This document shows positions 39,717 through 53,215 of a DNA stretch of 64,000 nt, piece by piece. The notes below the pieces were generated by a model, which was given only the letters and a program-made list of their open reading frames with translations, did no database searches and was not told where the DNA came from. Both the position numbers and the translations under genes were made by a program. The stretch's first letter is position 1. Every line of letters starts with the position of its first letter. Origin of the DNA: Glandiceps talaboti (lineage: Eukaryota > Hemichordata > Enteropneusta > Spengelidae); assembly GCF_964340395.1 (NCBI RefSeq), contig NC_135571.1:1534111-1598110 (forward strand). The letters are read 5' to 3'.

Positions 39717-42700
39717 GTAGTATGAATAACAAATCTGAAAGGATTGCTTTTTTTGTATTCAGCAAGATTCTGTCCCTTTTTATCAGATAAACAATACACC
39801 CCTATGAAATGCAAAATACCGCTCACTGTCAACATACGAAGTTGATAGTTCGACAGACGACCAAGTACATATTAATCGCTTCACCAATGATTTCCATTTG
39901 TTATTGAAATTGAACGACGAGGGAATCGGGTGCTGAGAGATTTCGCATCATTTCCGTCTCTCATATTAGCATCGATAGAGATTTAATTTGTGTAAACTGT
40001 TCGGTGGCTGTCTTCGCATTGGTCCTCTTCCCATGCATGGACACGTGTGTTGTCTCCAGCTCATTACCTTCACAGATTTGTATTTATTAGCCGTGCGCTT
40101 GTTCACTTGTTTTGAATACCTTCACTAAGTTTAGAGAATCGTGCAAGTGCAGAGTTTTTTAATAAGTTTCTACAAGTACGCTATACAACTTTATTTGCTA
40201 CGTACAGGTGGTTACTACTTTATACCAATAAATTGCAAATGCCAACATCTAAAATATGTTACCGAGCAAAGTGTGCACTCACAAGTCGAACGGTCACCTA
40301 GGTTTTAAGTACGGTAAACTAAAAGGGTTCTTTACGTGTACTGTGGTCGTATGTCTATGTATAAAGTTTAACCTGCGAGCTAATTAATCAAACTGAGCAC
40401 GTAAGAGACGAATAACCCTATCAAGTAAACAGTGTCCCGGCGTATACATATGAGTCACCAGTAGCGTTATCAGGAGTGTGTTTTGCACCAAGCTTCACCA
40501 ACCCTGTCAAATGAAGTAGACAGGCGCGCGCGCGCGTGGGCGGGCTTGCTGTTTGCGATGAAATCTAACCAAGGCACACTGTTCCGTGGTATGTTGTGAT
40601 TAACTTCATTTCCATATAAGGCATCTCATTTCCATATATGGACAGACGCACGTGCGGACTCCTGTTTAATGATTCTAATTCAAGCGTCTCTCTCTCAAGT
40701 GACATGAAGCTGTTTCCTTTGACGCGGCGACTGCGTGTCTAACCATGTTGAGCTAGGTAACCCGAGATTGGTCAATGGCACCCAGGCAACGATAAATAAA
40801 CTACGGAAAAATCCACACCTGAACTGGTCTTTGCAGTTAGGAGATTTGACCCACACATCGTTACAATGATGAGGGTATTTTTCCCTCTTCATCTCAGAGT
40901 CCTTCAGCTTCAAACGTTTTGTTGTGTTTGTTATTCTTTTATTTAGTTCATTTTGGTAGAGGGTGGGGGGGGGGGGCTATTTATTTCTCATGTCACCATC
41001 ATAGGTAGCCTCTGTTAGCACAATTTTTCTCAACTAATTAATCACAGAAATGCATGTAATCACAGACGAAAATGAAATTCTAAATCGTCAAAAATTTTAG
41101 GCAGACGACAATTTTTGTTTGTTTTATTTTTGGCGGGCATGACTTTGATATTGAAGGATACTGCCGATAATGTTGAAATAGTACATCTAATAAATCAAGA
41201 TTCATTTAGAACAAGATTTACAAACATATCATAAATGTACGTGACGCAGAGAAGTTTGTTTTATCGACATACCATTGCATCGGAAGCTTTCTCCCTTTAT
41301 GCATCTACAAAAAAATCATATACCAAACTTCAAAGGCCCAGTTCTGAAGGATTAAAATTTAGGTGGGAAAATCACTTGTGGAAAATGTTGCTCCAGAACA
41401 TGACAATGAACTATCGGATCCTCTGCAAAGACATGGATTGAAATCCAGGCCTTTGCTTACTGTACGTACGAACGGTGATGAGGGTAGGATCCATAGGACG
41501 CACTGCCATGCGTCAGAAGAGCGTATACCGCAGGCCACCAGAATCAAGACAGCCTAATGGCACGATTCACATTTAAAAACAATATTATCTTTAAAATAGC
41601 GTCATTTGATAAAGATATAATTCATATTATGTTTCCTTGTAAATGACATTGTATAGTTAAATAAATATGGGCCGATGCAGAAGGCTATGCCAGTCCATTT
41701 TATGCCGTGTTTGTCTGCCCTTGTCGTCAAAATCTCAGAAGACGACATGAACACGTCATTTTAATGGAACCATAGACATTACGAGAGTCATTCGTCTGTC
41801 TCTTATACAGCCCCCAAGGTCACTGAATCGACTCGTGCCGTTCATGAAAAGCTGACCTCGCAAACTTTCAAAGATCATATATGTTTGAATGAAATAAGGC
41901 CACTGGGTGTTCAGACAACGTGCCGAGCTCTTCAACAGTGTCCTGCTGGTTGTTGTCACATCGCGGTGACAACGCATTATATTGCCATATAAACCTAGAG
42001 CTGTTTACTAAAGTGTACACGTGTGTAGCAACTATAGAATTCTGATATATAATATAAATGTACACCAAACACATTTATAATAATCAATTTTCGAGCATTC
42101 AAACAAAGTGTTTACTTTGGAAATCTATAAACTGATCACTCACTTTCCCGCCACTTATGTCGACAAGAATTTTCAGCTGCAAATTACAGAAAAAGAAAGC
42201 TACCGGCATGATGACCATTGATGGTGCACCAAACTAAGTGAGTTTACATAAAATGGAACTTTTGGATGAATACTTTGTGGGATGCCACTTCCTGTAAGAA
42301 TTGCTATAAAAGTTAATGACGTCACTGCCACGGCTAGGATACCGGATAGATAAGAAAACACGCTAAATTTCAATACCTATAGTCCCATTAACACGGCCAC
42401 AAAGGGATAGATTTATTGCTTTTAGCCAAGGAGGACACGGGGCGATTTGAAGCCCTTGTGTATACGCTAAGTGTACTTATGTCCCGTACCTGTTTTGACT
42501 TTAACACCGCCAAACCACACAAGGTCTTCCGTAGCGTCCTAAGCTTGCTCTGCGTGTGAGTGCGCGTGACTCCTGTGCTAAGCTTTTCGTTGCGTTGCGT
42601 TGTACAAGGAACGAAAAACCCTATGCTTCAGTAGACGAGTAATCCTGTCTAAAACCTTGCAGATTCCTTGAACGGTGACACTGATCGCCGTCGGAATCAC

Positions 42701-43419
42701 ATGCGGCGGGCCAGCCAGATTGACGGAACATACTGACCGGACCATTTCAAGGATGACAAAACCTTGGTTTTTTTCTAAAACGTGGACTGGTATAAAGATC
42801 GCAAATCTTTCAACCTCGTCAAAATTGAAGTGTTTAGTGTCAAGACCATAAATGACGAAAATGTTATTTTTGAGAAAAAGGCCAAAAAAAATATTTTCGG
42901 AACTAGCCCATTCTTAGTTTGGTCAAAGAAAATTTAAATCACGGGTTTTCAACACTGTCTGTCTGTTTTTATCCAGAACACTTTTTTGAGATCGGAGAAG
43001 AAATAGACGTCGAACCCACATAAAATGCTATTCCAGAAATATGTAATTTTAGACAATCAAAAAACAACAACAAGCCCACAATTTTCTTAAATTTGTTTCT
43101 CGTATGTATGTTTTTTTTAGCGTAAATGGAAATTTCAATATTTGATCGCAGCTTGTTTGCAGTTATTCTGACATTAATTCCCAATGTATCAAAGATTATA
43201 TCATGATTAGAGCTTAACTTGATTATTTTGAAGGTTGTCTCAAGACAAGTTAGTCATCAAGTACTGCTTCCGATTGTGTTCTCTTCAAATCACGTGGTAA
43301 ATACCGACAATTACGTTACTTTTAACGTTGTCTAAATGTACAGGTAGAGTAAGTAGTTTACAAAGATAGTTTCTCTAACTTGTACGATGTCCTAAATCTC
43401 AATTTATCAAAGCTTGTTT
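39717..43419. other. No gene recognised; some GC-richer patches
   Basis: An alternating (CG)n run, GGCGCGCGCGCGCGTGGGCG, lies near 40524. Poly-G lies near 40965. A 64-codon plus frame at 41363-41557 and a 72-codon minus frame at 40695-40913 lie in GC-richer patches but have no recognisable domain and only weak splice signals. TGACGTCA occurs at 42317-42324. Confidence 0.35.
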
Positions 43420-43806
43420 AGGCCTAAAAAATATTTGCTTGTGGTTCCGGTTACCTGACCCCGGCCACCTAGTTTTTCACTGCCGACCCTAAACTTTGTT
43501 CACGTATTCGAGAAAAAAAAATAAAATCGCAAAAATTTTGGAAGTGTCACGAGAAATAGTAGATGCGGAAACTGACATTAACTTAAAATAGACAATATAA
43601 AACTGTTTTTCTAATCTGTAATGGCTGTACATCTAATAAGAAGAAATAAATAACACAGAGAGACCATTTGGAAAACAATGGAAAACCTGGACTAGACACT
43701 CACTCATGTAAAAAATATAATATAATAAAAAAAAAAAAATCTACCTAACTCACCTACCCTAAATTTCAGCGTAATCGGAACTATACTTTTTTTTTTAGTT
43801 GGGCCT
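43420..43806 (-). mobile_element. Family A MITE-like element, copy 4
   Basis: The plus strand shows AGGCCTAAAAAATATTTGCT followed by TGTGGTTCCGGTTACC at the left. CAGCGTAATCGGAACTATAC and then AGTTGGGCCT lie at the right. These are imperfect inverted repeats of about 30 bp with an AGGCCTAAA outer end. The interior is the reverse complement of the 20.9-kb copy. Confidence 0.88.
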
Positions 43807-44817
43807 TATGATTAAAGATTATATCTAAAGTTGTCACGAGTACTTAGCTCATCTAAGTCTGTTCGTGACAACACATAGTTTCTATCGGTGTCCTAAATAC
43901 ACAAATAGTCTGTAAGATTGTTTTTAAACGGTGATTAAATCAAAGCTCATCTGAGAATGCAACATAAATTATCATAAATTAACATAACTGTCACCTGACC
44001 TGTTACCATCAAATCATGATTCCCTAGAGAGTGACTGGGTTTTGCCGAGTCATTGTTTGGTAATTTATTGTCCAAATGGTCAAGCATGCCTACTTTGCAT
44101 ACTGCACGATTTGACCCGCGCATATCCAATGGTACCATACAAATTATATAAGATTCCTTTCATAACATGTCATTTTGACAACTAATGTTTGGTATATTGC
44201 TTCACAAAGATTCTTTGCAGAAATTCTGTCTAAAATTGTTATGGTTTGTGCCAAAAAGTTTTGAAAATGTAAACTTTTGTTTTGATAAATTTGGCGCGAA
44301 AATTTCTTTTGAAACCGATTGTTTTCTATGCAGGTAGAGGTTAAAAAGTATGGGCATACGAAATTAGGCGGGAAAATGGTTGCTGATAATTCCGGAAATA
44401 TGTGCAATCGAATTAATTAAGTATCCCCATCCGGTCATTTAGCATCTTAATTAAGTCCCTGGTCACTGCGGCTGCAGTTTTACACAACGTCGCGATTATT
44501 TTGATAAAAAGGTTTCGAAATTTTGCGAACGTTGTGACCAATTTCTGATTGTTTGTTTTTAAAAAGAAAGAAACAAAAGTATTCAATAAAATCGATAATT
44601 CTTCGAACTTATATTCCTTCATGTTGCAAGTGAAAATGTGCATTTAACCCGCCGCTTGTGGAGGAAAGGGACGATCTGGAAGTCTCGCGTCTGAACATAA
44701 TACAAACGCCCCAGTCCCTGGATCGAGGTGGCTCTGATATTTACCATAGCCTGAATATAAGCTGGTAGTCACGGGTCAGATACATCATTGAAGCACGGTT
44801 TATGAATACACACAGTT
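43807..44817. other. No gene recognised
   Basis: Minus-strand frames of 63-87 codons (43947-44138, 44144-44407, 44413-44643) lack recognisable domains. Confidence 0.4.
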
Positions 44818-45230
44818 ACAGCTAAAATCGATGTAGGCTTGGTGTTTTACTCATGTGACGTGACATTTAATACAAACCCTCAGACAACTTTTAATGCAAC
44901 ATAAACAACAAATTAGGTGCTGTGCACTATGGGGATGTAGAAGTAGTCAAGTTTAAATGTTGATCATATATATATTAGAAAATAAACAATTGTAGCCATT
45001 AAAATAAGCAAGTCCATGTGTAATGTTTTCATTAGAAGCCTGTTTCTACTGCACTGTAAAAGAATAGCAATGCTTATCAGTGTTCAATGTGATTGGGTAA
45101 AAGATCCTGCTGTGTTTATTGTGTCTCAGTTATTGTCAGTCTAGAGTTGAAATATGTCTATCTTTGTGTCAAAAACGTAATGTCCCATGAGTGAAACAAC
45201 AAGCCTACATTAGTTTAGCTGTAAAGTACA
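44818..45230 (+). mobile_element. Family C MITE-like element, copy 2
   Basis: The left end is CAGCTAAAATCGATGTAGGC and the right end is GCCTACATTAGTTTAGCTG, an inverted repeat continuing for about 45 bp. A TA flanks each side. The body matches the 8.0-kb copy closely, including GTTTCTACTGCACTGTAAAA. Confidence 0.88.
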
Positions 45231-46239
45231 ATTGTTGCATTTTTTAATTAAAAGGTGCAAATCATATAGCTAGCTCACCCACAAAAAATGTAATAATAAT
45301 GTCGGCAAGATAACTGTTATTCACGACGTTATCGTGTAGAGTGGGACTCGGGACAAATATTTATTGAACTCAATAAATATCACTGAAAGGGGAAATATAC
45401 CGAACAAAAATGATACGTAATCGAAAATTGTTGTTCATAGTATTAGTACTATTACACGATAAAAGTTTACTTTAACAAAAACCGGACAAATAATTATTGC
45501 CTCAATCTTATTTTGCCCGGCAAATCTTCTCTTGTCTGTGATACAACCATTCAATTAGGAAAACATGAGATGGTTCTCTCCATTGTCTTAAATTTGGTAC
45601 CGTGACAACACACGTGACAACGCCGAAATGTCAAAGCTTGTTATAAAGATAAAGACATTAGTTTCCTTCCATCACCTCAGGCACGAGTTCTATAGAAAAT
45701 TGACGTCACTACGGCCCTTTCTTAACCCCACATCAATAACTCTCGTTTTATACCTCGTGGTCTGAGTCTATACATAGGAGTGGGTGTTGATCTATAGAAA
45801 AACTAAATGTTTACCAAGTCTTATAATAGAGTGGGATACGTGAGGCTTTACCAAATGTGAAAAGTCAGAGTTGTTCGTAATCTTGTACATTTGTCTGGCA
45901 TGCGGGTAGGTTGAAGGTGTCTATGGATATGTAACGATTCCCCTATCATAGTCTACTCGTAAATTTACAAATACAGGGGTGAATGTAAACGGTAGAACAG
46001 TACAGCATTCATTTAGTAACATGTCAATGTATAGGGCACGATAAATCAGTTTCCCGCCCTCTTCAAAAACATCAGACGAGTGACTTATGAAAACAGACCA
46101 CATGAATTTAAGATATATGGTTATGAATCCAACTTTTAACCAATTTCCAAGACTTTTTGCTAGTGTTTATTTGTCCTTTACCTAGCGAGAGCTAATGCCG
46201 TTCTCGCATGGGTTCCCATGTGTAGTGCCATATCGTCTT
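45231..46239. other. No gene recognised
   Basis: TGACGTCA occurs at 45701-45708. A minus-strand frame of 60 codons (45921-46103) begins with a VFISHSS-like string but does not continue as a TIR domain. Confidence 0.4.
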
Positions 46240-46462
46240 CTCGCCTCGTTCACGTGGTCTCTTTCGCATCGAATCGTCTTCTCTCCACCTTCACATCGTC
46301 TTCTCTCATCGTTCACATGTTGGTCTTCAATCCTTCTTCACATCGTCCTCTCTCCTCGATCACATGATGGTCTTCACTTCTCTTTCACATCGTCTTCTCT
46401 CCTCGATCACATGGTCTTCACTCCTCCTTCACATCGTCGTCTCTCATCGTTCACATTGTCTG
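46240..46462. repeat. CT-rich 44-47 bp minisatellite, about 4.5 units
   Basis: The unit begins TTCACATCGTCTTCTCTCCT, with starts at 46290, 46337, 46384 and 46428. A degenerate half unit precedes it. The 102-codon frame through it is a repeat artefact. Confidence 0.88.
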
Positions 46463-46844
46463 CTTGTTTTCTCAGTATTACTCGCATTCACTTCATATAT
46501 TGAGATTATTTCATGGGGAAAATGTCAACTTTAGAACCATCAGAAGAATATTTACAAACCATAAAAATCAACATTCATATTGGTCGTTATATAGAATATT
46601 CACTAACAACTGCAGTCACGAGCAGAATATTGTGTTTACGATAATAAATTATTACCAGAGCGGTATGATCTCTAACGTACCATCCTCATTCACACTCCGA
46701 TGCCCAACATGACCCCACCGCACTCTATCTTGAGTCACAATGTGTCATCCGAGAATTGTGTGACTGGGTATGCCGCTCACGACCATGATATTTTGGTCAG
46801 AGTTAGCTTATCTACAATGTTACCGTCTAGTCAGTAAGGAGCAA

Positions 46845-47280
46845 GATCAATAGTTCAATGTAGGAAAAAACAACTAAAAACTAAAAACTAAAACTAACTT
46901 CTTTTACTTTGGGAGTGCGGTGATTTTGAGTCATTTTAGTTCTCATCCTATAAAGTCGATTTGACTTTTAATGGATGTTTTGTACCCCTAAATACAAATT
47001 TGTCTTTAAAAATGTCAACTTGAGAAATGAAAGAATTTTTGCTACAGTAAATGCATGGCACTGAAAGAAAGTAAAGTGTCAACAAAAGAACTATTCTTTA
47101 CTCAATACAAACTGGCTTTATATTCATATAGCATTACGATACTACTACATACTGATTTGAAATTGAAGCAATTTTCAATTTTGGCCAATTTAGTTAGAAG
47201 GGGTGGCAGCGGGGGGGGGGGGGTCTGAGTCATAAATATAAGATTTATTTAGTTATTTATTCTATATTGAACTATTGATC
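46845..47280. mobile_element. Family E MITE-like element, single-unit form
   Basis: The left end GATCAATAGTTCAATGTAGG and the right end TATTGAACTATTGATC are inverted repeats. The 436-bp body shares, in order, a TGAGTCATTTTAG-type block, CTTTTAATGGAT, CTGGCTTTATATTCAT, GATTTGAAATTGA and CCAATTTAGTTAGAAGGG with the copy at 62.4-63.3 kb. Here the 37-bp motif is present once. There is no coding capacity. Confidence 0.85.
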
Positions 47281-50200
47281 TCGCCACTAAAGTTACAGGT
47301 CATCGCAGTGTCGGCATTTTCATTTACAAAAACACTGCTGACGAAAACAATTTGTTTCGACACGGAGCGAAAATGTAGAAACAAGTACGGAGTTAATTGC
47401 CATTCAGTACACACAAGAACGAAGTTAACACACAATATATTTAACAACATATCGGATATGAGGTTATAGTATAGTGGTTTTCTGTCTGGGTTTTCCACAG
47501 CACTTCACACGAGGTCTGTATCGTAATGCGGGCATACGCAATGATTGACACAAAACGCAAGGTGTTCCAAAATACGGTGTCGTGATCCGGAAGCCTTGGT
47601 GAGGTATTATCGTAAACATGTTGTAATTTATCAGGAAAACTTCTCTTTTCAGTTTCGCAGAAAACAGAAATACCTGGAACTGTTTCCGGTATACTTGAAA
47701 AGTATAAGTGCATGAAATAGAGATGCCAAATTCGAGCTACCATTCAATAGTCAATTCTACGTACTAGTTAATGGTTCTAGGTTTTGTTTCCCTTTCCAAA
47801 ATTCTGATAGAGTTTGTTAACATTGAAAATTTACCTTAGCAAGAAACGTCTGTTGACGGAACTGTGTATTAATAACTTACTAAGAAATACATACATACAC
47901 GTGTAGTGATCTGTAGTCAGGGTGTGTATGTGGTGTCTTCAGAACTTTTAATCTTACAGTGACTTTATGGGTGGTCAGGTACTCAGATTTATTCAAAAAT
48001 ATTATTTCACACACTGTCCTGCAATTCGACATGACTTAGCATCTATATTCATCACAGTGACTTACTGTAGGTACAGAACAGCAGAGATTTCAGGCAACAA
48101 ATGGATATGCCACTCTACAGTAAAAAAAACCTACACGTGTAGGGTCTATGATACAACTGTCGACATCAGACCGTGAACGGAACCTGTTGCAAACAGGGAA
48201 AGTAAACAACTGAATTAATGACACTTGGCACAGCATGTAGGAAGTACAGAGACTTGCATTACATTCCATCATTTGATTAGAACAGTTTTATGTCCTCTTT
48301 ACATAGCTCACAAACAAATTTCCAGTTCCCCTGCCATTTCATGTACACATAAAGAGGCCATAAAGCTGTTCTTATGAAATCATGAAATCTCTCCACGGTC
48401 TGATGTCTGCAGTTGTAAATACCCAAGTATACTGTATTATTCATGGGTATGAAACATTGGGTTAAAATGGAAGAAATTGCCGTCTCTTTGCTTTGATGCT
48501 TCAGTATATAATGTAAAGTGTAGACAATATTGAAAGGGCTACTTGTACTGGGAGTCTAAAGCTTTCGTTGAAGTTTATCTTGATTCCATTTGTACAGCTT
48601 AAGTTTACAGAGTGTATTGAAAGGTTTGTAGATGGCCGACTTGATGGATGTCTATTGAACAACTAGACAAAAATATAAATAATTTTCCAATAATTTGAAT
48701 TCGATTTTATTGCAAAAAAACCAGTTTAGTATAAAAGGAGGAACCAAATAGCATGAAATAGTTTAAATCTAACTGCTGCCATGACTCGTTTAAATAATCA
48801 AATGATAACGTCCTAGATCAAAGCGTGGATTAAAATTGCTTGTTATAATCTCTGACGCTCTGAACGTTGCCCGGGAACACTATGCTTACCAGAAAATGCA
48901 ATGCATTCTTAATGTCTACATGAATTGTAGCAAAACGCCCGGAGACGGCGTCCCTTAATGGTCAACATCACACTCGAAAAACTGGAAAAGAGAGACATTG
49001 TCGTAGTCCGAATGACAAACGAGCACCATTAATCTCTTTGCACCTGTTCGCATTTAGTCGACGTATCAAGTATGATAAATATAAGCAAGCACATAAACCA
49101 TGTTTGGTGCTTACCTCGAGGGGATATGACTGTCATAATGTCCCCGAAGGATAACGGTTTTATTTTTATGGGTGTTAACTCGGCACGCTTCTAAATCGTG
49201 CAGTGGTTTTAGTTCTATTTACTACTTCAATGGCGAGATAAGACGGCATATTAATGTACCTGATTGAATACGAAGGTTAGAAGTGCTGGAGCCCCTCGTG
49301 TCCAAACCAGACAAAATACCTTGTAAAGAATCAGCCGATTCCGTTGCTTAGTAACCAAATTTGGCGTGTATTTGTGTATGATAATAGTCTGCGACACGAA
49401 GTTGCAAGATTTTAAACTGAAAATATGTTACATTTTCGACACAACTGTCATTTCCAATGTTCGTCCCTGTCAGAAAAAGAATTCTGTATCGTTTATATAG
49501 TGATAAATAAGTAATGATGCAGTTTGTTGGGGTGTCAGTAGCAAATCTTTAAAATATCTGAATCACAGATATCATTTTGCTTTGGCACACCCAGAGACAT
49601 GTTAGATGGGCAGAAAAGCTGATTACAAGTGTGACACCTTTCCAGCAGTGATAAAAACGTATAATCGTGAGCTGCATCACGTAATCACATACCCGTCATG
49701 CAATTCGTTGTCTGTGTAGATGTTAAACACGGTGTTTTGTATGTTAACAAATACGTGTAATCCTTAGATCAATGTATTCACTCGAGTGTTTTCAACTTTT
49801 TTAATTCGTGTTTTAACAGGGATATCAGAGAACATGATGTTTGTCACCCGCGTTTGTCAACACACACGTGTTTCCATCTTGCCGCACTTCGCGATCGGAT
49901 ACTTCAAGACCCGGTAAACTTTAAGTATCGCAAACATAGTACTTATAATTATCAACTGCGCGTCATTTTTTCCATCACATTATAGGTTTGTTTTTCCTAT
50001 ATAAAAATTATATGGTCATTTTCTCTATTTTATATATTTTTTCCCTTTTCTCTATCTGTAGTGAAGGACGCCAATAAAACTAAATACAAAGTCATTATAA
50101 TAACAGTCAACGGTGTTATGGTCAAATCGTGATTATGCTGGGTGTGTCGACTCTCTGATACATACCGTTCTATGAAGAGAATCAGACGTAGCGACATAAA

Positions 50201-50445
50201 AAAAACGGTAAAACTGTAAACAGCTTACGATATTAACTATAGTATCTGACGCTGAATGTCTACAGAGTCCTTATCGGCACGCTTTTGTGATTGTTGCGGT
50301 TGCCTTTGCAGTAAGATTAACGGCACGCTATAGTTTAGATAGCGGATTGAGTGAAGCTCCTAATTAGAGCAAGCTATCGGAAAATTATTTGAAGTGACGC
50401 TAAGTATACAAGGAGATCTTAACATTATCGTAATCCTAAATCTAA
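47281..50445. other. No gene recognised
   Basis: A 100-codon minus frame (47441-47743) and a 69-codon plus frame (47967-48176) look somewhat protein-like. The second has paired cysteines and a final Y-T-C-R-V-Y-D string. I recognise no family and see no firm exon boundaries. The 48.2-50.4 kb part has no coding signal. Confidence 0.35.
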
Positions 50446-50496
50446 AACCCTTATTATGCGTTGATTATTAATGAAAATTTGAACCTGAGTCTAACC

Positions 50497-50612
50497 ATGG
50501 AACGTAACGACGTCGTTGGCGTGGTCCGCCTGCCGACATACGCGTGGAATGGGCAAACATTAACTTTGGCGTGTGCCGCGCACGAGGACGTGAACGTTAC
50601 CACGCAATTGCG
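50497..50612 (+). CDS. Possible short first exon in a CpG-dense patch
   Basis: The ATG lies in an ideal animal start context (ACCATGG). The frame runs 39 codons to a TAA, with a possible splice donor, GTAATA, just before the stop. The stretch 50497-50616 has about 17 CpG dinucleotides, far denser than anything nearby. The peptide includes G-Q-T-L-T-L-A-C, which resembles strand B of immunoglobulin-like domains, but this single motif is not enough to call a domain. No partner exon is identified. It may instead be a CpG-rich regulatory patch that happens to be open. Confidence 0.2.
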
Positions 50613-50616
50613 GTAA

Positions 50617-51600
50617 TAGATTGATTCTATTTGATCCCTCGGAATTACGAACTTGGGTAAGAGATTGCAGCAATCGAGTCAGGCTGGCGTCTACATAGAT
50701 TTCAAGTAGGAGTTCTTTTTTTGCACGAGTTTCTAAATTCCCTCACGTCCAACCCAAAAAGGTGCTACAAAGTCCGCCTTTTTACATTTTATCTGCAGAC
50801 GCGAACATTTCCGCCGGACAAAACAACTTTAGAGTTAGTAAGTTTTTATAGCACAAATAAAACATGGTTTTGCGACGGTTGGGGTTTATCCGTCCTAAAG
50901 CTTTGATAACTTTATGGTTAACCCTGGTTAATAGCACCAATAAAATAACAGTAGAAACACAACTAACGTGTAAGTCGCAAATATTCCAAGTTGTTGTGGT
51001 TTGCCACCGTTGGTTTGGGTAATCATCGGCATAAGTGAACTCCAAAAAAAAACATGTTATGGTACATGACTTTTTAAGTAGGACTGACCACGTGACACCG
51101 AGTAGTTCAAGTGTTTGAAAAGTAGTGAATAAATATCGCCATTCACTGAACGTACAGCGTGAATGTCAAATTCGAAGCATGCCTACACAAATCAAAATCA
51201 GTGTCAATATTCAAAATGGTAGTTTCTGATCCGTAAATTTGACCACACCAAGTTGCTCAGTTTACACTACTTTATTTAAAAAAAGTCAGTTTACTCTCTC
51301 GTCAGATATATTACTGAACGTAATATACACCTAGCCCGGCCAGACTCGGTATAGTTGGCTCATGGTTTGAGAAAAATGTTGAGCACCTATATTAGCACGG
51401 AAAGTAAGCTATCGGCAAACTAAGATAACCGCAACTTGAACTAGAACTACTGGTGTTGCATGTAGTGTGATAGCAGTAGTTTAGTTATGTAGATCCCTTA
51501 CCGTGAATTTCAAACCGTACAGCTTCTCCCTTTGAATACAACCATGCAGATTCTGAAGCTAAACTACAGCAAGATTGATGTGAATGCAGTTTCTTGCAAC
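50617..51600. other. No gene recognised
   Basis: Frames at 50721-50906 plus and 50782-51045 minus overlap on opposite strands. Neither has a recognisable domain. Confidence 0.4.
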
Positions 51601-51625
51601 ATATATATATATATATATATATATA
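51601..51625. repeat. Short (TA)n
   Basis: About 12 TA units. Confidence 0.9.
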
Positions 51626-51716
51626 ATGAACGACATGCTACCATGAAGACATCAAATGCAGACATCACAACATTAACGACCGCGTGTCTGCTTCTTGATG
51701 CAATACGTTCATTTGA

Positions 51717-51845
51717 ATGTGTTTATTTAATTTAGACAAAATGTAGCAATGCTATTTGAAATGTAGCATGTCAAGTTTCTTATTGACTTCTGTGTGGTTG
51801 TATGAAAAGATAAGTTGGCTGTATTTAGAAATCCACTGTAATAGT
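51717..51845. mobile_element. Family D fragment (right arm)
   Basis: TTTAGACAAAATGTAGCAAT followed by GTAGCATGTCAAGTTTCTTA matches the right arm and outer end of the element at 36.0-36.3 kb. The left part is missing. Confidence 0.65.
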
Positions 51846-52860
51846 ATCAGCCGGAAATCAAAACTAGTGTAAAAATGAACTTCGTTGATTATAGTGTCAC
51901 TGTAAGTATGTGGCCGCTTGAGAAAACTTAGTATCAAAGATGCAGTCCTACACTGTTAGTATGATTACACAAACTACAAACTTGAACTTCGTCAGCTTAT
52001 TAATGTGACAGCAAGTTTAGTTTCTGTCTGTTGTACTTTGCCGATAGTGTACTTTCCACAGTAGTGCCGAGATGTACTATATGTACGTGTGTGGTTTGAA
52101 GTCTGAAAAACGCGTCAACAACCATTACCGTGAAGAGTCGCCATGAGTGAAGGTGAGGAGTCGTGACTGAGGACACACAATGTGAAACTTGAAACTACTC
52201 TGCAAAGTTTAGCATATGAAATGTGACACCCTCTTGAACATCCTCTGGCGTGGGTGCACACTTTTCATTGTGTGCCCCCCCCCTCCACCACGCCGCGTTT
52301 AAAGCGTAACTAGTATTCAAGTGTTTGACTATGAAATACCAATCAGTTTGTAATTTCTTGGAATATAATTATTGAGTAAAAAGTTATTATCCATAGTGTT
52401 TGTGATGTTGTGGTAAATAAAAAAAAGCTGTCCATAGTGCCATGTGTAGTGTAGTGATGGCACATTATCTAAATCTGATGTGGTTTTAAAAAAAAATAAA
52501 GTCGATAATTTTGAGTAACGCTGAGAACGAAATCCCACTTAAATAGTTTGGTAAAATAAACTACTTAATTTAGGAATTTGTAGCAACTCAAACGAACGTT
52601 TTCCTTTCTCCGATTTCATTTAACGCCTCCGCAGCTGTAAACTTTTACCCTTTTATATTTTTTTTGAGTTCCGGGTGCTTTGTATAGCTCTATTTGCTGA
52701 CTGTATGGTCAATTAAACCCCATATATACAAAGCTAATAAAAGCAAAAAAATCACGTCATTTTGTATAGTAGTAATTTATACCAATACCTGAAATTTGAA
52801 TATATTGTGATCGAAAAATGTTATTGATCAGAAGAGGTGTTTGTATCCTTGTCAGAGTCG
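51846..52860. other. No gene recognised
   Basis: AT-rich with a C run near 52267. No supported feature. Confidence 0.4.
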
Positions 52861-52919
52861 TGACGGAATTTCCCCCGTCTGCAATTCGTAGACAATGTTT
52901 CATTTCACTGTTACAGTGC

Positions 52920-53215
52920 TACGTAGCAAGTTACTAAGATATTGTCAAACCTGGCGATAAAATGTAACAATTTTAGCAAGATTTGTTTGAAGCCTGACAA
53001 TAAAATTAAGCAATTTTATTAAGGTTGCTATAAAATGAAGCGATGCTAGTAATTTTTCGATACATTGTAGCAATGATAGTAAAAATTTCGATACATATTA
53101 GCAATGTTAATTTAAGAGATTTCGATACATTGTGGCAAGGTCAGTAAGATTTCGATACATTGTAGCAATGTTAGTAAGAATTTGACGCATCAGCCAACCT
53201 TCTGTTTCAGGATAT
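52920..53215. repeat. Degenerate family D-type minisatellite
   Basis: Units of roughly 30-45 bp carry the GATAAAATGTA(G/A)CAAT...TTAGTAAGAT theme, turning into TTTCGATACATTGTAGCAAT units towards the right. It ends in a CTTCTGTTTCAGG block, as at 37.35 and 55.39 kb. Unit length differs from the 36.6-kb array, so the two expanded separately. Confidence 0.75.

Noticed and set aside
41363-41557. 64-codon hydrophilic frame as a possible exon
   Set aside because: The acceptor lacks a pyrimidine tract, an overlapping minus frame is equally open, and no family is recognised.
45921-46103. VFISHSS-like string suggesting a TIR domain
   Set aside because: Only seven residues fit. The following sequence lacks the rest of the domain and a stop follows.
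46195-46503. 102-codon frame rich in Ser, His and Leu
   Set aside because: It reads through the CT-rich 44-47 bp minisatellite.
47967-48176. Y-T-C-R-V-Y-D string suggesting an immunoglobulin domain
   Set aside because: One short motif without the paired cysteine, the tryptophan spacing or firm exon borders.
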